This document shows positions 47,179 to 57,833 of a stretch of 64,000 nucleotides of DNA, one piece after another (the stretch's first letter is position 1; every line of letters begins with the position of its first letter). This DNA is from Nansenia antarctica (Eukaryota > Chordata > Actinopteri > Argentiniformes > Microstomatidae). Position numbers and translations under genes: made by a program. The notes below the pieces were generated by a model. It was not told the DNA's origin and searched no databases. It saw only the letters and a list, made by a program, of their open reading frames with translations. The stretch is from contig OZ022339.1 of assembly GCA_963989245.1 (NCBI GenBank), forward strand, positions 14,714,989 to 14,778,988, written 5' to 3'.

Positions 47179-47313
47179 GTGATCCACAAGCACTTCTACC
47201 TGAAGAGGACAGAGATCATGGGGCAGTGTGAGGAGTGGATCGCAGACATCCAGCAATACAGCAGCGACAAGAGAGTGGGCCGCACCATGTCCCACCACGC
47301 CGCTGCCTTAAAG
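47179..47313 (+). CDS. birc6: birc6 exon J
   Basis: 45 codons, phase 0. Acceptor ACCCCCTAG, donor AAG|GTACAT. The translation VIHKHFYLKRTEIMGQCEEW continues to IADIQQYSSDKRVGRTMSHH and AAALK. Conserved throughout vertebrate BIRC6. Confidence 0.97.
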
Positions 47314-47370
47314 GTACATGAACAGACTTCCACCACTCTGCCTCAGCCGACCGGCTCTCACTCCTGTGTG

Positions 47371-47514
47371 CAGGGTTCCCACGGGTCCTTGAAATCCTTG
47401 AAAGTTTGTGAATTTGAGAAAAAGAAATCAAGGTCTTAAAAGTTTTTGAAAATAGACATGGGTCGTTGAAAGTGCTTGAATTCCCCTCTCTCTTTCTCTC
47501 TCTTTCTCTCTCTT

Positions 47515-47555
<41 letters not shown>

Positions 47556-47862
47556 AAAAATAAAAATTATAATTACTTAGCTCATCAATTAGCTAAATTA
47601 GTCTCTGTATTGCTTAACTTGACACATATTTCACAATATATTGTTTTGCTGTGCTGTGGTAGAGAAGGCAAGAGACCATCTAGTGTTGACACATTCAAGC
47701 CTCTCTTTTTAATTGTTGGATTATTGGATTCCTATTATATAAATTCTCATCTAGATCTGTCTCAAACTATGCTGTGTTGGGTCCTTGAATTTGAGGGAAT
47801 TGAATATTGAAAGTCCTTGAAAGGTGCTTGAATTTGATGTTTCAGAAGGTGTGGGAACCCTG
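47371..47862. mobile_element. Non-autonomous element inserted 57 bp after the exon J donor
   Basis: Ends CAGGGTTCCCAC and GTGGGAACCCTG are exact inverted repeats. Both arms contain TCCTTGAA/TTGAAAGT motifs, and the interior holds a (CT)n. It is flanked by about 50 bp of similar host DNA on both sides (GTACATGAACAG at 47314 and GTAAATGAACAG at 47864). Confidence 0.75.
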
Positions 47863-49477
47863 GGTAAATGAACAGGCTCCCTCCACTCTGGCTCTCTCAC
47901 TCCTCTGTGGTTACTCATGGTTAGGAGGGGGGGGGGGTGGCGGCGTTTATCTGTTTAACCCCAATGAGGGGATCCGTTGGCGAAGGTAATCATGTAATCA
48001 GGCTTTCCAGAAGAAAAAGATGGAAATCTCTCCTCCTCCACTGCTTTATGGGCTCCTGTGGTTGAACAGCGGCAGACTAAAGCAGCGGAGCACAGCACCG
48101 TAATCACTCAAGACACACCTGTAATGAAGCTGAGAACTTAACATACAGCAGAGAGCTTGTTAGTGTTGCCGTGTTGGCACACACACACACACACATACAC
48201 ACACATACACACACACACACGGTTGGCTCATCCGGTCCATGCTGTGTTAATGAAGTCTGAATTCACTGCTGAGGACGACATCCGTGCTGTAGAAGTAGGG
48301 CTCTGTCATGCCTTGATTCATGTCCCAGTTGGCTTCCCTGTCCTAGCCAGCTGTGGTGGAGCAGATAACAAGCCTCAGGAACCCCCCCAACCGCGCACTC
48401 CCTCCGGCTGTAAATAACCACAATTAATACCCACTGTAACTAATCCCACCAGCAAACAGATAAAGACAGAGAGGCCGTATACCGGTTGTGTTACAACTCC
48501 CTCGCTGTGCTGCGGTCTCTGTGGCGGAAGCCGGTCCAGAGAGGGTTGTAATATCGTCTGATTATCTTCCTGGGTTGTTTATATGGTGCTCTTTGCAAAT
48601 AGGTCCCTTGAGATTACTAGGTTTGTATTCACTGTACATTCTTAGATTTGTTTTGTTTTTTAAAAGGTGAAGTGTAGGTAGAGATGGAGACACTGCTTTT
48701 GCACAGACCAGGGAAAAATCCGATGAATTGGAGATTCAGTGAGCTCCAGAGTATTTTGGACATGGAAGTGTAAATGCTGGGGCTTGAAATTGTTATTGAT
48801 AGAGAAGAGCACTTAAGAGTTCACATCCCCTCTTAGTGTTGTTCACTAGAACATTTGCTTCACTTGGAATCGGAGTTTAGGATAAAATTAGCTTTGCTCT
48901 GCGTCGTTTGGAGCTGTGAGAACGCGCATTCCAAGTCGCTCCCGGAGCAAACAACCAACGCATGCTCCGCTTGAAAAGGGTGGTTTCGCTCCGATTAGAA
49001 ACGACGCATCGAGGCTGTCCATAGGAAAACAACAGCACATGCGTGTTGATCTGGATAAGAGCGAACGAAGAGACGAACGGGCAATTTAAATTTTTTCTGA
49101 CCAATCAACTACCACATCTGTTGCTTCGATTGCGTATGTTACTTTGTTTACATAAAGGACTGTGAGAATGCAAATCAGAGAAATAATTTATGCAACAATG
49201 TTGCAATCTCATCCACTTGCTCCGGCTCATGATTCAGACTTTCATGTGAGAACATGACCTAAGAGTCTCTTTGGTTGTCAGTGTGTGTTTTCTCTCGTCC
49301 CTGGTGCTGTGTTAGTCCTCTACTGTTCAGATACATACACACCTGTTCTACAAGGGGATCCTCTTTTCTTAACCCCTGTACTGTGTTTTCATATTGGCCC
49401 CCATGGTAAACAAAACCACGCACAGTGTTCATAGAGTGACTGACTGAGCCTCTCTCCTCTCTCTGTCCCGCCTCCAG
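47863..49477 (+). other. Rest of intron J-K
   Basis: No gene. A G run at 47926-47938 and CA repeats at 48179-48220. 48870-49110 contains CGTTTCTAATCGG-type sequence with paired GGAGC/GCTCC motifs and may be a degraded DNA transposon. Confidence 0.4.
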
Positions 49478-49657
49478 AGGCACACAGCCCAGCTACGAGA
49501 AGAGCTGCTGAAGCTGCCCTGCCCCGAGGGCCTGGAGCCTGACGGGGAGGAGTTCTCTGACAAGGGTGCCGCCCTCCTGGTCAAGGAGCTGCCCAATCAG
49601 GATGCAGAGAAACCGAGTGGCAGCCAGGATGGCCACAGCAGCGAGGGCCAGCTATGA
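49478..49657 (+). CDS. birc6: birc6 terminal coding exon K
   Basis: 59 codons and TGA. The acceptor is CGCCTCCAG at 49477. The translation RHTAQLREELLKLPCPEGLE is conserved. The last ~39 residues (acidic, Ser/Gln-rich, ending SSEGQL) diverge from the mammalian tail as I remember it, apart from the KELP motif and a final Q-L. The stop is the first in frame, so the C-terminus is complete. Confidence 0.95.
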   Translation, partial: RHTAQLREELLKLPCPEGLEPDGEEFSDKGAALLVKELPNQDAEKPSGSQDGHSSEGQL

Positions 49658-50310
49658 GCTCGCCCCCATCCCAGCACCTCTCCTCCTCCGTAGCGGCGGC
49701 CACTCCTCCACACGACAATTACTGTTGTTAATGAATAGACTTGACGGCTTCCAAGCACAAGCCACCATTTTGTCAATATTTGTATGTAAGAATCTAATTA
49801 TGTAATAGCTGAAAAAGAGAGGACAAAAAACAAAAAAAAGACGAGAATGAAAAAAACGCTTACAAACCAACAAAAATAAGACAAACAACTCCGAACTATG
49901 CTATGCCCTTAAGGAAACACATTTGACAAAAACAAATTATCTTTTATTTACCTGTAAAAGAGTGTAAACTGTTTTTGTGCTTTTTTTTCAATTGTGAAAT
50001 AACCACTGATTGGTATGTTATTAAACTTGTTTATGTATACATAATGACATAAATCACAGAATATATAAGGGAACTACCTTTAGAGAAGAATGTTTACTGA
50101 ATGTTAATTTCCTTTTTTTTCACTGTTAGGCAAGGACAGTTGTAACCAAGAATATATTGGTCATTCTTTAAAGGATGCTATTTAAAAGAAGAAAAAAAAT
50201 ACACATACACATTGGAAACATTTTTTGTTTGCCCATTGACATCGCTTATTTTAACAGGATCTACATGGTCCTATGTAAACTTCAATAAAGGCTGAAATGA
50301 AATTCTTAAT
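49658..50310 (+). other. birc6: birc6 3' untranslated region
   Basis: AT-rich sequence after the stop with no repeat content, ending soon after AATAAA at 50284-50289. An earlier possible AATAAA-like site (TTATTAAACT at 50018) is weaker. Confidence 0.8.
50284..50289 (+). terminator. birc6: birc6 polyadenylation signal
   Basis: AATAAA 627 bases after the stop codon; the Tc1 element begins 340 bases further on. Confidence 0.8.
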
Positions 50311-50628
50311 TGCTATGATTACTTGTTACCCCGTTTTTCAGGCTGGTCATGTGCTATGAATATTTTTTTTTGCCTCACCAATTCTCAATGCAAGTTTAAT
50401 AAATGCAACCTGTTTTACTTTGCTGAGATACATGAATTGGTATGTTGTGTTTAGATCTATGGGTGTGTATGTAAGATGCAAGTTGGGATATGGATGTGAA
50501 GTCTTGTGTACTGTATGTGTTTTATGTGTGCTCCACAATCCTGGTACAAAGCTTTGTGACTGATTCTACATCGTCATTCCACCAAACACGCTGAAAGAAT
50601 CCCTTCTACTCATTATCTGAGATTACTA

Positions 50629-52360
50629 CATAGTCATGTGAAAAAGATAGGATACCCCATGAAAACCATTGTCTTTTGCAACATATTTAAACATTATGGA
50701 CATTTGATCTTTATTTTCACAATATTGAGAGATTGAGGTAATATAACTAAACAAATGAAACTGAGGGGAAAAAAACGTTTTAAAATTATTTGTAAAATAT
50801 AATTAATAAAAATGCAATTTCTTATACAATTTCAATTTATTACTACTTAAAATGCCTAAAATTAGAATCAGTGCATCTCATACAATCATCATTTAGTTTG
50901 GTTTGCTCCTGGTTGTTGAAGTGAGTGGTATCATCATGGTGAGAGCCAAAGAGCTTCAGTAAGAACGTTGTAGATGTGTCCGAGTCTGGGGAGAGATTTT
51001 AAAAGATCTCACTAAAAATCAGTTGATGGGTGTTTACCTCCCTCTCACGCACACAATACAATTCTGTTTACATGATTGCGTCATAATGAAATAGGGTTAT
51101 TCAATTTCAATTCTGTCAATTCAGGAAGGGAGTTGAGTTCATAATTCCAAAATGAATTATCATGATTCTGCATCAGAGGCCAACAACATCTGAAAGGTGA
51201 AAAAAAAGATTGCAATTTGTTTTCTATACCCGGGTCTTACAGGGTTAAAGAAGTCTCTGACAATCCTAATATGTTATCACGGGACCTCCAGGTAGCCCTT
51301 GCCACAGTTGACATTAGATGAGACTGCACAAGTTAGATTTACATGGGAGGTGTGCAAGGAGGAAACCCTTACTGTCAAAAAAAGAAACATCAGGGCAAGA
51401 CTTCAGTTTGCCAGAGAACACCCACAAACACTAGGACTAGTGGAACAATGTGCTTTGGACAGATGAAGCAAAAGTTTAAATATTTGGGCACAGTAACAGA
51501 AGATGTTTGGCGCCAACCAAAGACAGCATTTGAACACAGGAACCTCATACCAACTGTGAAGCATAGGGGTGGAAATGTCATGGTTTGGGGCTGCTTTGCT
51601 GCAGCAGGGCCTGGCCAGCTCACCATCATAGGGTTAGGGTCACTATCACTATGAATTCTTCTTTTTTTTTTTTTTTTTACCTTTATTTATACAGGTAAAA
51701 ACACATTGAGCCCTAAGGGCTCATTTTCAAGTGTGACCTGTTCACAGGCATACAACAACAACATCCACCACAAACAAATACAATACAAAACCTGGCCTAC
51801 ATAGTCTAAAACTAAACTAAAACTACATAGTCTAAAACTAAAACAGTCTAAGATAGTCTAAAACTAGACAGCTAAAGAGCTAGGGACAGGGAGGGGTCAG
51901 CAATGGGCAAAAGGGAGGGTCAACTAAATTTTTGTACCAGAGGAGCTTGAAGAAAATGTGAGACCATCTTAAGCTGAAGCGGATGTGGACCATGCAACAT
52001 GACAATAACCCAAAACATTCGAGTAAATCCACCAAGGAATGGCTCAAAAGAAAGAAATGACCAGAATGGCCAAGTTAAAGCCCTGATATTTATCCTGTTG
52101 AGATGCTGTGGGGTGATTTGAACAGGCTGTGCATGCAAGACACCCCTCAAACATCACACAGCAGAAAGAATTCTGCATGGGGTAGTGGGAAAAAAACGTT
52201 CTCCCAGTCGATGTCAGAGACTGGTAGACTGTTTTGGAAACGTCTAATTGATGTTATTTCAGTGAAAGGGGGCAATACTAGCTTTTTGGGGATAGGGTTT
52301 TTCCTCTGTTTTTGTGAAACTAAATATTTCATGCGGTGTCCTAATTGTTTCCCATGACTG
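50629..52360 (+). mobile_element. Decayed Tc1 transposon with internal insertion
   Basis: Ends CATAGTCATGTGAAAAAGAT and a reversed, decayed copy ending CCCATGACTG, both next to TA. The + strand translates in pieces to Tc1 transposase: an N-terminal DNA-binding relic (50925-51070, and 51230-51330), VWRQPKTAFEHRNLIPTVKH and VMVWGCFAAAGPGQLTII (51510-51630), then after an insertion the C-terminal QHDNNPKHSSKSTKEWLK and VEMLWGDLNRL (51995-52125). Stops and frameshifts throughout. Confidence 0.88.
51659..51905. mobile_element. Insertion inside the Tc1 transposase
   Basis: Starts with a T run and TACCTTTATTTATACAGGTA, then CATTGAGCCCTAAGGGCTCA, a short palindrome common in a fish interspersed repeat. 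It separates the two transposase halves. Confidence 0.6.
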
Positions 52361-52363
52361 TAA

Positions 52364-53104
52364 ATAATTCAGATTTGTCTGAGATTTTAAACCCCCAAAA
52401 TGCTTTGGCCTTTATTGTGTTGATACCCGTTAAAGGAAAATGCACTTTATATATTTCTCATTTCCAGTGCTCTACAGTCACACTAATTTTGTAGTAGATT
52501 AAATGGAGCTTGACAATGTGGATTGATTGTGCAAATGCTTGTTTGCCACTTGGACTTGACCTTCTTTCCTAATAAAAGATCAACTAAAAACATGGTACCA
52601 ATCCACTTGGAGCAATGTAGTACTGTTGCCACTGGAGACTCAGTGCTTACTCCTTTTTCTGGAGACTCACTTCTTTTTCTGGTGCAGGGAAATATTGGTC
52701 ATTTATAATAAATAAATCTGCCATTTATCAAAGACTAACATCTGCCTTGATGCAGCGTCGACTGGCTTGTTGTGTAAGTTACTGTGAGCAACTGTATAGG
52801 GGACTAAATGTATTATTTATATAGTATTTCACACATCCCACAGAATATCTTTTGAGCCTCCAGAATGTGTCTGTTGTTCTTCATGTTCTAGAGAGAGAGC
52901 TTTGAAGGGCCTGATGCCTCTCTTGTTCAGCAGCTTGGCTACTCAGAGACTGTGGTGTAGGATGAAGGACAATAGCCTTCTGGATGCGCTTCTGTGATTT
53001 AGCCGTCTTGCTCTACATTATTCATGAAGCCCTCGAAACTCTACACAGTCGAGTCGAGGGGGTTTTACACCACAGTAATAAGTACATACTTATATTGGAG
53101 ATAG
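52364..53104 (+). other. Intergenic DNA without recognised gene
   Basis: AT-rich. 52865-53000 (TTGAAGGGCCTGATGCCTC) may be a further piece of the LINE on the - strand. Confidence 0.4.
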
Positions 53105-53485
53105 TGAGTATGAATGAATGGTCTTTATTGTCATTGATATAGTACAGGTACCAAACAACGAAATTTGGGAGGGGGGGCTCCCCTGGTGCTAGGAAAAAAA
53201 AACTAAAAACAAGAAGGGAAAAGAGCTGGTTTACATAAATAAAGGCTATGTACACCACTATACTATACTATACAAATAAAACACTGTGCTGTACTCTATG
53301 CTATGCTATACCTATTCTAACATTTCCTATCTCTGAACCGTATGTACCCGAGGGTTGTCATATTGCACATAGTGTTATTGCACATTCATTTAAAGTGTCG
53401 CAGTTTGCAGGTTTGAAATGTTCACAGTTGTGTTTCAGTATTGCACTTGATTTCAATCTAGTAGCTGCCATCAAATTGTCTAGAA
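53105..53485 (-). mobile_element. Non-LTR retrotransposon (LINE) 3' end, first half
   Basis: On the - strand it ends GGTACCTGTACTATATCAAT, GACAATAAAGACC and (ATTC)n at 53105-53120. It is interrupted at 53485 and resumes at 62239. A second, uninterrupted copy of the same family is at 63525-64000, which allows the break to be placed. Confidence 0.8.
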
Positions 53486-55297
53486 TCTAGATGACAAAAG
53501 TTTGTCGCTCATAATGCGAGACGCACCAGATGACGGACGAAAAGCCCTAGAGATATTGCGCAATTATTATGCGGGTTCAGGGAAGCCAAGGGTTATAAGT
53601 CTCTATACAGAGTTGACCACGCTCTCGCTCTGTTGAACGTTCGAAAGGTTTGAAAGTTCGAAAGGTTTAAATATCCTAAAACCGTCATAATTCCGTTAGC
53701 GTCTCGGTGGTCTTGTGGTTACGTCCGAGAACAATAGCGGTTCTGGCCTATTTTAAGGTCGCAGATACGAGACGGCACTATGAACTCGAGTGCGACCTGT
53801 ATGTCAGAACCTTGATCTGGACCTGTATGTGTCCGACCCTTGATCCATAACAATAAAGCCAGATCAACCACACTTTTTGATATTTATTGACCGTGAACTG
53901 TCTTCTTATAGCCATGTCATCTCAAGGTCGCCGGTTCGAGTCCAGCCGCGGACACGTATTACTGCCTGTCATCCCTGCTCTCTCTCACCCATCTTTCCTG
54001 TCAATATCTACTGCCTCTATCCCATTAAAGCAGAAATGCCATAAAAATTGCGTACATAGAACTGACGCTAGGAGTTAGAGCTATAGTCTAGTCCTGAAGG
54101 GTCAGCTTAGCCATTTCTCTCCACAAACATCGTCTGAAAACATTTTCCTGGCCTTTTTCAAGCCCGTCAATAATTGTTTGCTAATTAAGTAATGGAAACT
54201 TGTTAAAATGCAAATGTTGCCTTGAGGCAACACCGTACCATTATGGATTCACCATGACAACATGACATTGTGGTATTGTGTATTTAGTTGGTTGTGTTGT
54301 GTTTTTCTTTTTTTTTCTTTTTCTTTCCTAGCACCAGGGGAGCCACCCCTCCTAAATTTCGTTGTTTGGTACCTGTACTATAGCAATGACAATAAAGACC
54401 ATTCATTCATTCATTTAGGCCTGGCTGAGAAGCAGCGCAGGGGTCCTCCTGCCTCATCAGTGAAAACGCGGCGCTCTCTGACCGCAACAGGCGCGTCTCT
54501 CTGACAGACAAGCTAACGTAGCCAGTCCCACACTGACACACAGCGCTGCCCCGCCCCCTGGCAGACAGACACATCCAGATACAATTCCTGATTGGTATGC
54601 AAAACATATCAAATGTTTTGTTTTGCATAGCTGATATGCCAGATCGATGTCATGTGTCACCAATCAGTCAACGTGGATGAAAAATACTCCATCCAATCGT
54701 GTTACTGCATTCAGCTACTGAAGCTAAATTGTTTTGCAGCCAATTGGCTATTGCCAGAACTTCATCTGGGAGTAATGACTGTATTTTGAAGTTACAAATA
54801 TAAGGCTTGGAGTTATTTAAACATGTTGTTGACATGAGTGTGCTCTCCAGTCATCCCTATCCCAGTGTGAGTGGGGCATAATTGATTGATTGACACCAGC
54901 TGTGTGACATGAATGATTGAGCCAGCTGATCCTATGTGACCATTCCCACAATAAAAGTTGCTTCCTTGATAACATGAACCCTGTCTGACAGCGTATGATT
55001 CCTCCGTTCAGTGTGTAGTCCGATCGTTATGGTTTTAGCCAATACGCAATACCAACGTTTATGGGCCCAGAGTGCTACCATGGCGAGACAATCGGAAAGA
55101 AGTTCGCGTTGGTCTCGACTAGCGTTTGACGGAGATGAGGAAAGGTACGAACTGTGGGAAACAAAGTTCATGGGCCATCTCCGGCTACAGAAACTGAAAG
55201 ACACTCTCAAAGCAGACCTTCCCAAAGCAGCTTCGGCTCAGGAGTTGAGAGAAGATGAGGAGACGAATGCAGAGATTTACGCAGAGCTCATTCAGTT
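53486..55297 (+). mobile_element. Copia-type circularly permuted unit, copy 1
   Basis: Begins inside a gag reading frame at TCTAGATGACAAAAG and ends just before the same point of the next copy (55298). Order: gag piece (53490-53620), a stretch with tRNA-like A box (53701-53725) and B box (GGTTCGAGTCC near 53932), a LINE-like 3' end (54330-54418), a possible LTR (54824-55060) and the gag start (ATG 55080). Unit length 1812 bp. Confidence 0.75.
54824..55060 (+). repeat. Possible LTR of the copia-type unit, copy 1
   Basis: Starts TGTTGTTGACATGAG, carries AATAAA at 54951 and stops a few bases before ATGGGCCCAGAG. The matching segment in copy 2 (56641-56882) ends GTTTAACA, giving TGTT...AACA ends. 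Copy 1 lacks the last ~8 bases. Confidence 0.5.
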
Positions 55298-55391
55298 TCT
55301 AGATGACAAAAGTTTGTCGCTCATAATGCGAGACGCACCAGATGACGGACGAAAAGCCCTAGAGATATTGCGCAATTATTATGCGGATTAA
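55080..55391 (+). pseudogene. Truncated copia-type gag, copy 1 and its junction
   Basis: The ATG follows GTGCTACC. The translation begins MARQSERSSRWSRLAFDGDE and contains the W-x-x-KF (WETKF) and RDAPDDG-LEILRNYY patterns usual in copia gag (UBN2-type) proteins. It reads through the unit junction (tctagat, 55298-55304) without a break and then stops at TAA 55389-55391. In copy 0 (53490 onward) the corresponding codon is not a stop and the frame goes on to a SGKPRVISLYTELTTLSL segment. Confidence 0.75.
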
Positions 55392-57130
55392 GGGAAGCCA
55401 AGGGTTATAAGTCTCTATACAGAGTTGACCACGCTCTCGCTCCGTTGAACGTTCGAAAGGTTTGAAAGTTCGAAAGGTTTAAATATCCTAAAACCGTCAT
55501 AATTCCGTTAGCGTCTCGGTGGTCTTGTGGTTACGTCCGAGAACAATAGCGGTTCTGGCCTATTTTAAGGTCGCAGATACGAGACGGCACTATGAACTCG
55601 AGTGCGACCTGTATGTCAGAACCTTGATCTGGACCTGTATGTGTCCGACCCTTGATCCATAACAATAAAGCCAGATCAACCACACTTTTTGATGTTTATT
55701 GACCGTGAACTGTCTTCTTATAGCCATGTCATCTCAAGGTCGCCGGTTCGAGTCCAGCCGCGGACATGTATTACTGCCTGTCATCCCTGCTCTCTCTCAC
55801 CCATCTTTCCTGTCAATATCTACTGCCTCTATCCCATTAAAGCAGAAATGCCATAAAAATTGCGTACATAGAACTGACGCTAGGAGTTAGAGCTATAGTC
55901 TAGTCCTGAAGGGTCAGCTTAGCCATTTCTCTCCACAAACATCGTCTGAAAACATATTTTCCTGGCCTTTTTCAAGCCCGTCAATAATTGTTTGCTAATT
56001 AAGTAATGGAAACTTGTTAAAATACAAATGTTGCCTTGAGGCAACACCGTACCATTATGGATTCACCATGACAACATGACATTGTGGTATTGTGTATTTA
56101 GTTGGTTGTGTTGTGTTTTTCTTGTGTTTTTTTTTCTTTCCTAGCACCAGGGGAGCCACCCCTCCTAAATTTCGTTGTTTGGTACCTGTACTATAGCAAT
56201 GACAATAAAGACCATTCATTCATTCATTCATTTAGGCCTGGCTGAGAAGCAGCGCAGGGGTCCTCCTGCCTCATCAGTGAAAACGCGGCGCTCTCTGACC
56301 GCAACAGGCGCGTCTCTCTGACAGACAAGCTAACGTAGCCAGTCCCACACTGACACACAGCGCTGCCCCGCCCCCTGGCAGACAGACACATCCAGATACA
56401 ATTCCTGATTGGTATGCAAAACATATCAAATGTTTTGTTTTGCATAGCTGATATGCCAGATCGATGTCATGTGTCACCAATCAGTCAACGTGGATGAAAA
56501 ATACTCCATCCAATCGTGTTACTGCATTCAGCTACTGAAGCTAAATTGTTTTGCAGCCAATTGGCTATTGCCAGAACTTCATCTGGGAGTAATGACTGTA
56601 TTTTGAAGTTACAAATATAAGGCTTGGAGTTATTTAAACATGTTGTTGACATGAGTGTGCTCTCCAGTCATCCCTATCCCAGTGTGAGTGGGGCATAATT
56701 GATTGATTGACACCAGCTGTGTGACATGAACGATTGAGCCAGCTGATCCTATGTGACCATTCCCACAATAAAAGTTGCTTCCTTGATAACATGAACCCTG
56801 TCTGACAGCGTATGATTCCTCCGTTCAGTGTGCAGTCCGATCGTTATGGTTTTAGCCAATACGCAATAACCAACGTTTAACAGGTTATGGGCCCAGAGTG
56901 CTACCATGGCGAGACAATCGGAAAGAAGTTCGCGTTGGTCTCGACTAGCGTTTGACGGAGATGAGGAAAGGTACGAACTGTGGGAAACAAAGTTCATGGG
57001 CCATCTCCGGCTACAGAAACGGAAAGACACTCTCAAAGCAGACCTTCCCAAAGCAGCTTCGGCTCAGGAGTTGAGAGAAGATGAGGAGAAGAATGCAGAG
57101 ATTTACGCAGAGCTCATTCAGTTTCTAGAT
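55298..57130 (+). mobile_element. Copia-type circularly permuted unit, copy 2
   Basis: Same order as copy 1, about 1826 bp, and nearly identical to it (scattered single changes and small indels, for example GGGTTCAGG versus GGATTAAGG after the gag piece). It ends at tctagat in gag, where the hAT element begins. Possible LTR at 56641-56882, followed by GGTTATGGGCCCAGAG (primer-binding-site position). Confidence 0.75.
56906..57130 (+). pseudogene. Truncated copia-type gag, copy 2
   Basis: Same start as the ATG at 55080. It is cut after the codons for ELIQFLD by the hAT insertion at 57131. Differs from copy 1 by LQKRKD for LQKLKD and EEKNAE for EETNAE. Confidence 0.75.
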
Positions 57131-57520
57131 CAGTGGTCTTCAACCAGGGGTCCGCGACCCCTAGGGGGTCCGCAGAGGTACTGCAGGGGGTCCGCCAATG
57201 TTTGTCATAATAATTGACAATTATTCACCAAATTGACAATTGTTAACCAAAATAATTTGTGAGAATTAAAAAATATAACAAATTATATTGAGTAAAGTAC
57301 AAGCATTAATAGGCAATAATACACTACTTTTGACAAAAACTATTTACAAAATAAATGATTCCCATGATGCAGAGTCTAACATAACGTTAGCTAAAAAAAA
57401 AAACACCTGTCTAGCAAGCTAGGTGTTGGCTAAAATGGTGCAGTTCGGTCTTCGTTGTGAAATTAACGTTAATCAATAACGGTAAATTATATATTTTTTA
57501 TCAATCATAAACACATATAG

Positions 57521-57756
57521 TGTAGTGACTACATTATGGGTTCATGTTCTCCTCTTACTGTTGGTTGTGTAGTGGGAGGGAACCAGTTCTGGCACTAGGG
57601 GCAGAGGGGAGGATTATTAACGTTGCAACTTCCTGTTTAGATACAAGAGTTTTGGTGATCGATTTCCTGGTCCTGTACGGAGTGTACAAGTTGTTATTTT
57701 GATTAAACAGTTATCATTACGTTGCCTACGTCTTTCCTTTTTCCTCCGGCACTACA
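57521..57756 (+). repeat. 5' LTR of the Ty3/gypsy element
   Basis: 236 bp, TG...CA ends, ATTAAA near 57704 as possible polyadenylation signal. Confidence 0.95.
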
Positions 57757-57757
57757 C

Positions 57758-57775
57758 TGGTGACCCCCGACGTGG
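57758..57775 (+). promoter_or_regulatory. Primer binding site, tRNA-Trp type
   Basis: TGGTGACCCCCGACGTGG, two bases after the 5' LTR. It resembles the complement of the tRNA-Trp 3' end, with one extra C compared with the sequence I remember. Confidence 0.7.
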
Positions 57776-57833
57776 ATTTTTGTTAACGTGATTGTGTACA
57801 AAAACCAGCGAGCGAACATTGCAATCCTGCAAA

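Noticed and set aside
53701..53960. Possible tRNA gene
   Set aside because: The A-box-like and B-box-like sequences are about 230 bp apart and no cloverleaf can be drawn. More likely SINE-derived parts of the retroelement unit.
57792..57833. Longer gag N-terminus starting upstream of 57834
   Set aside because: The frame is open there but begins at TTG within the leader just after the primer binding site; the ATG at 57834 is the better start.
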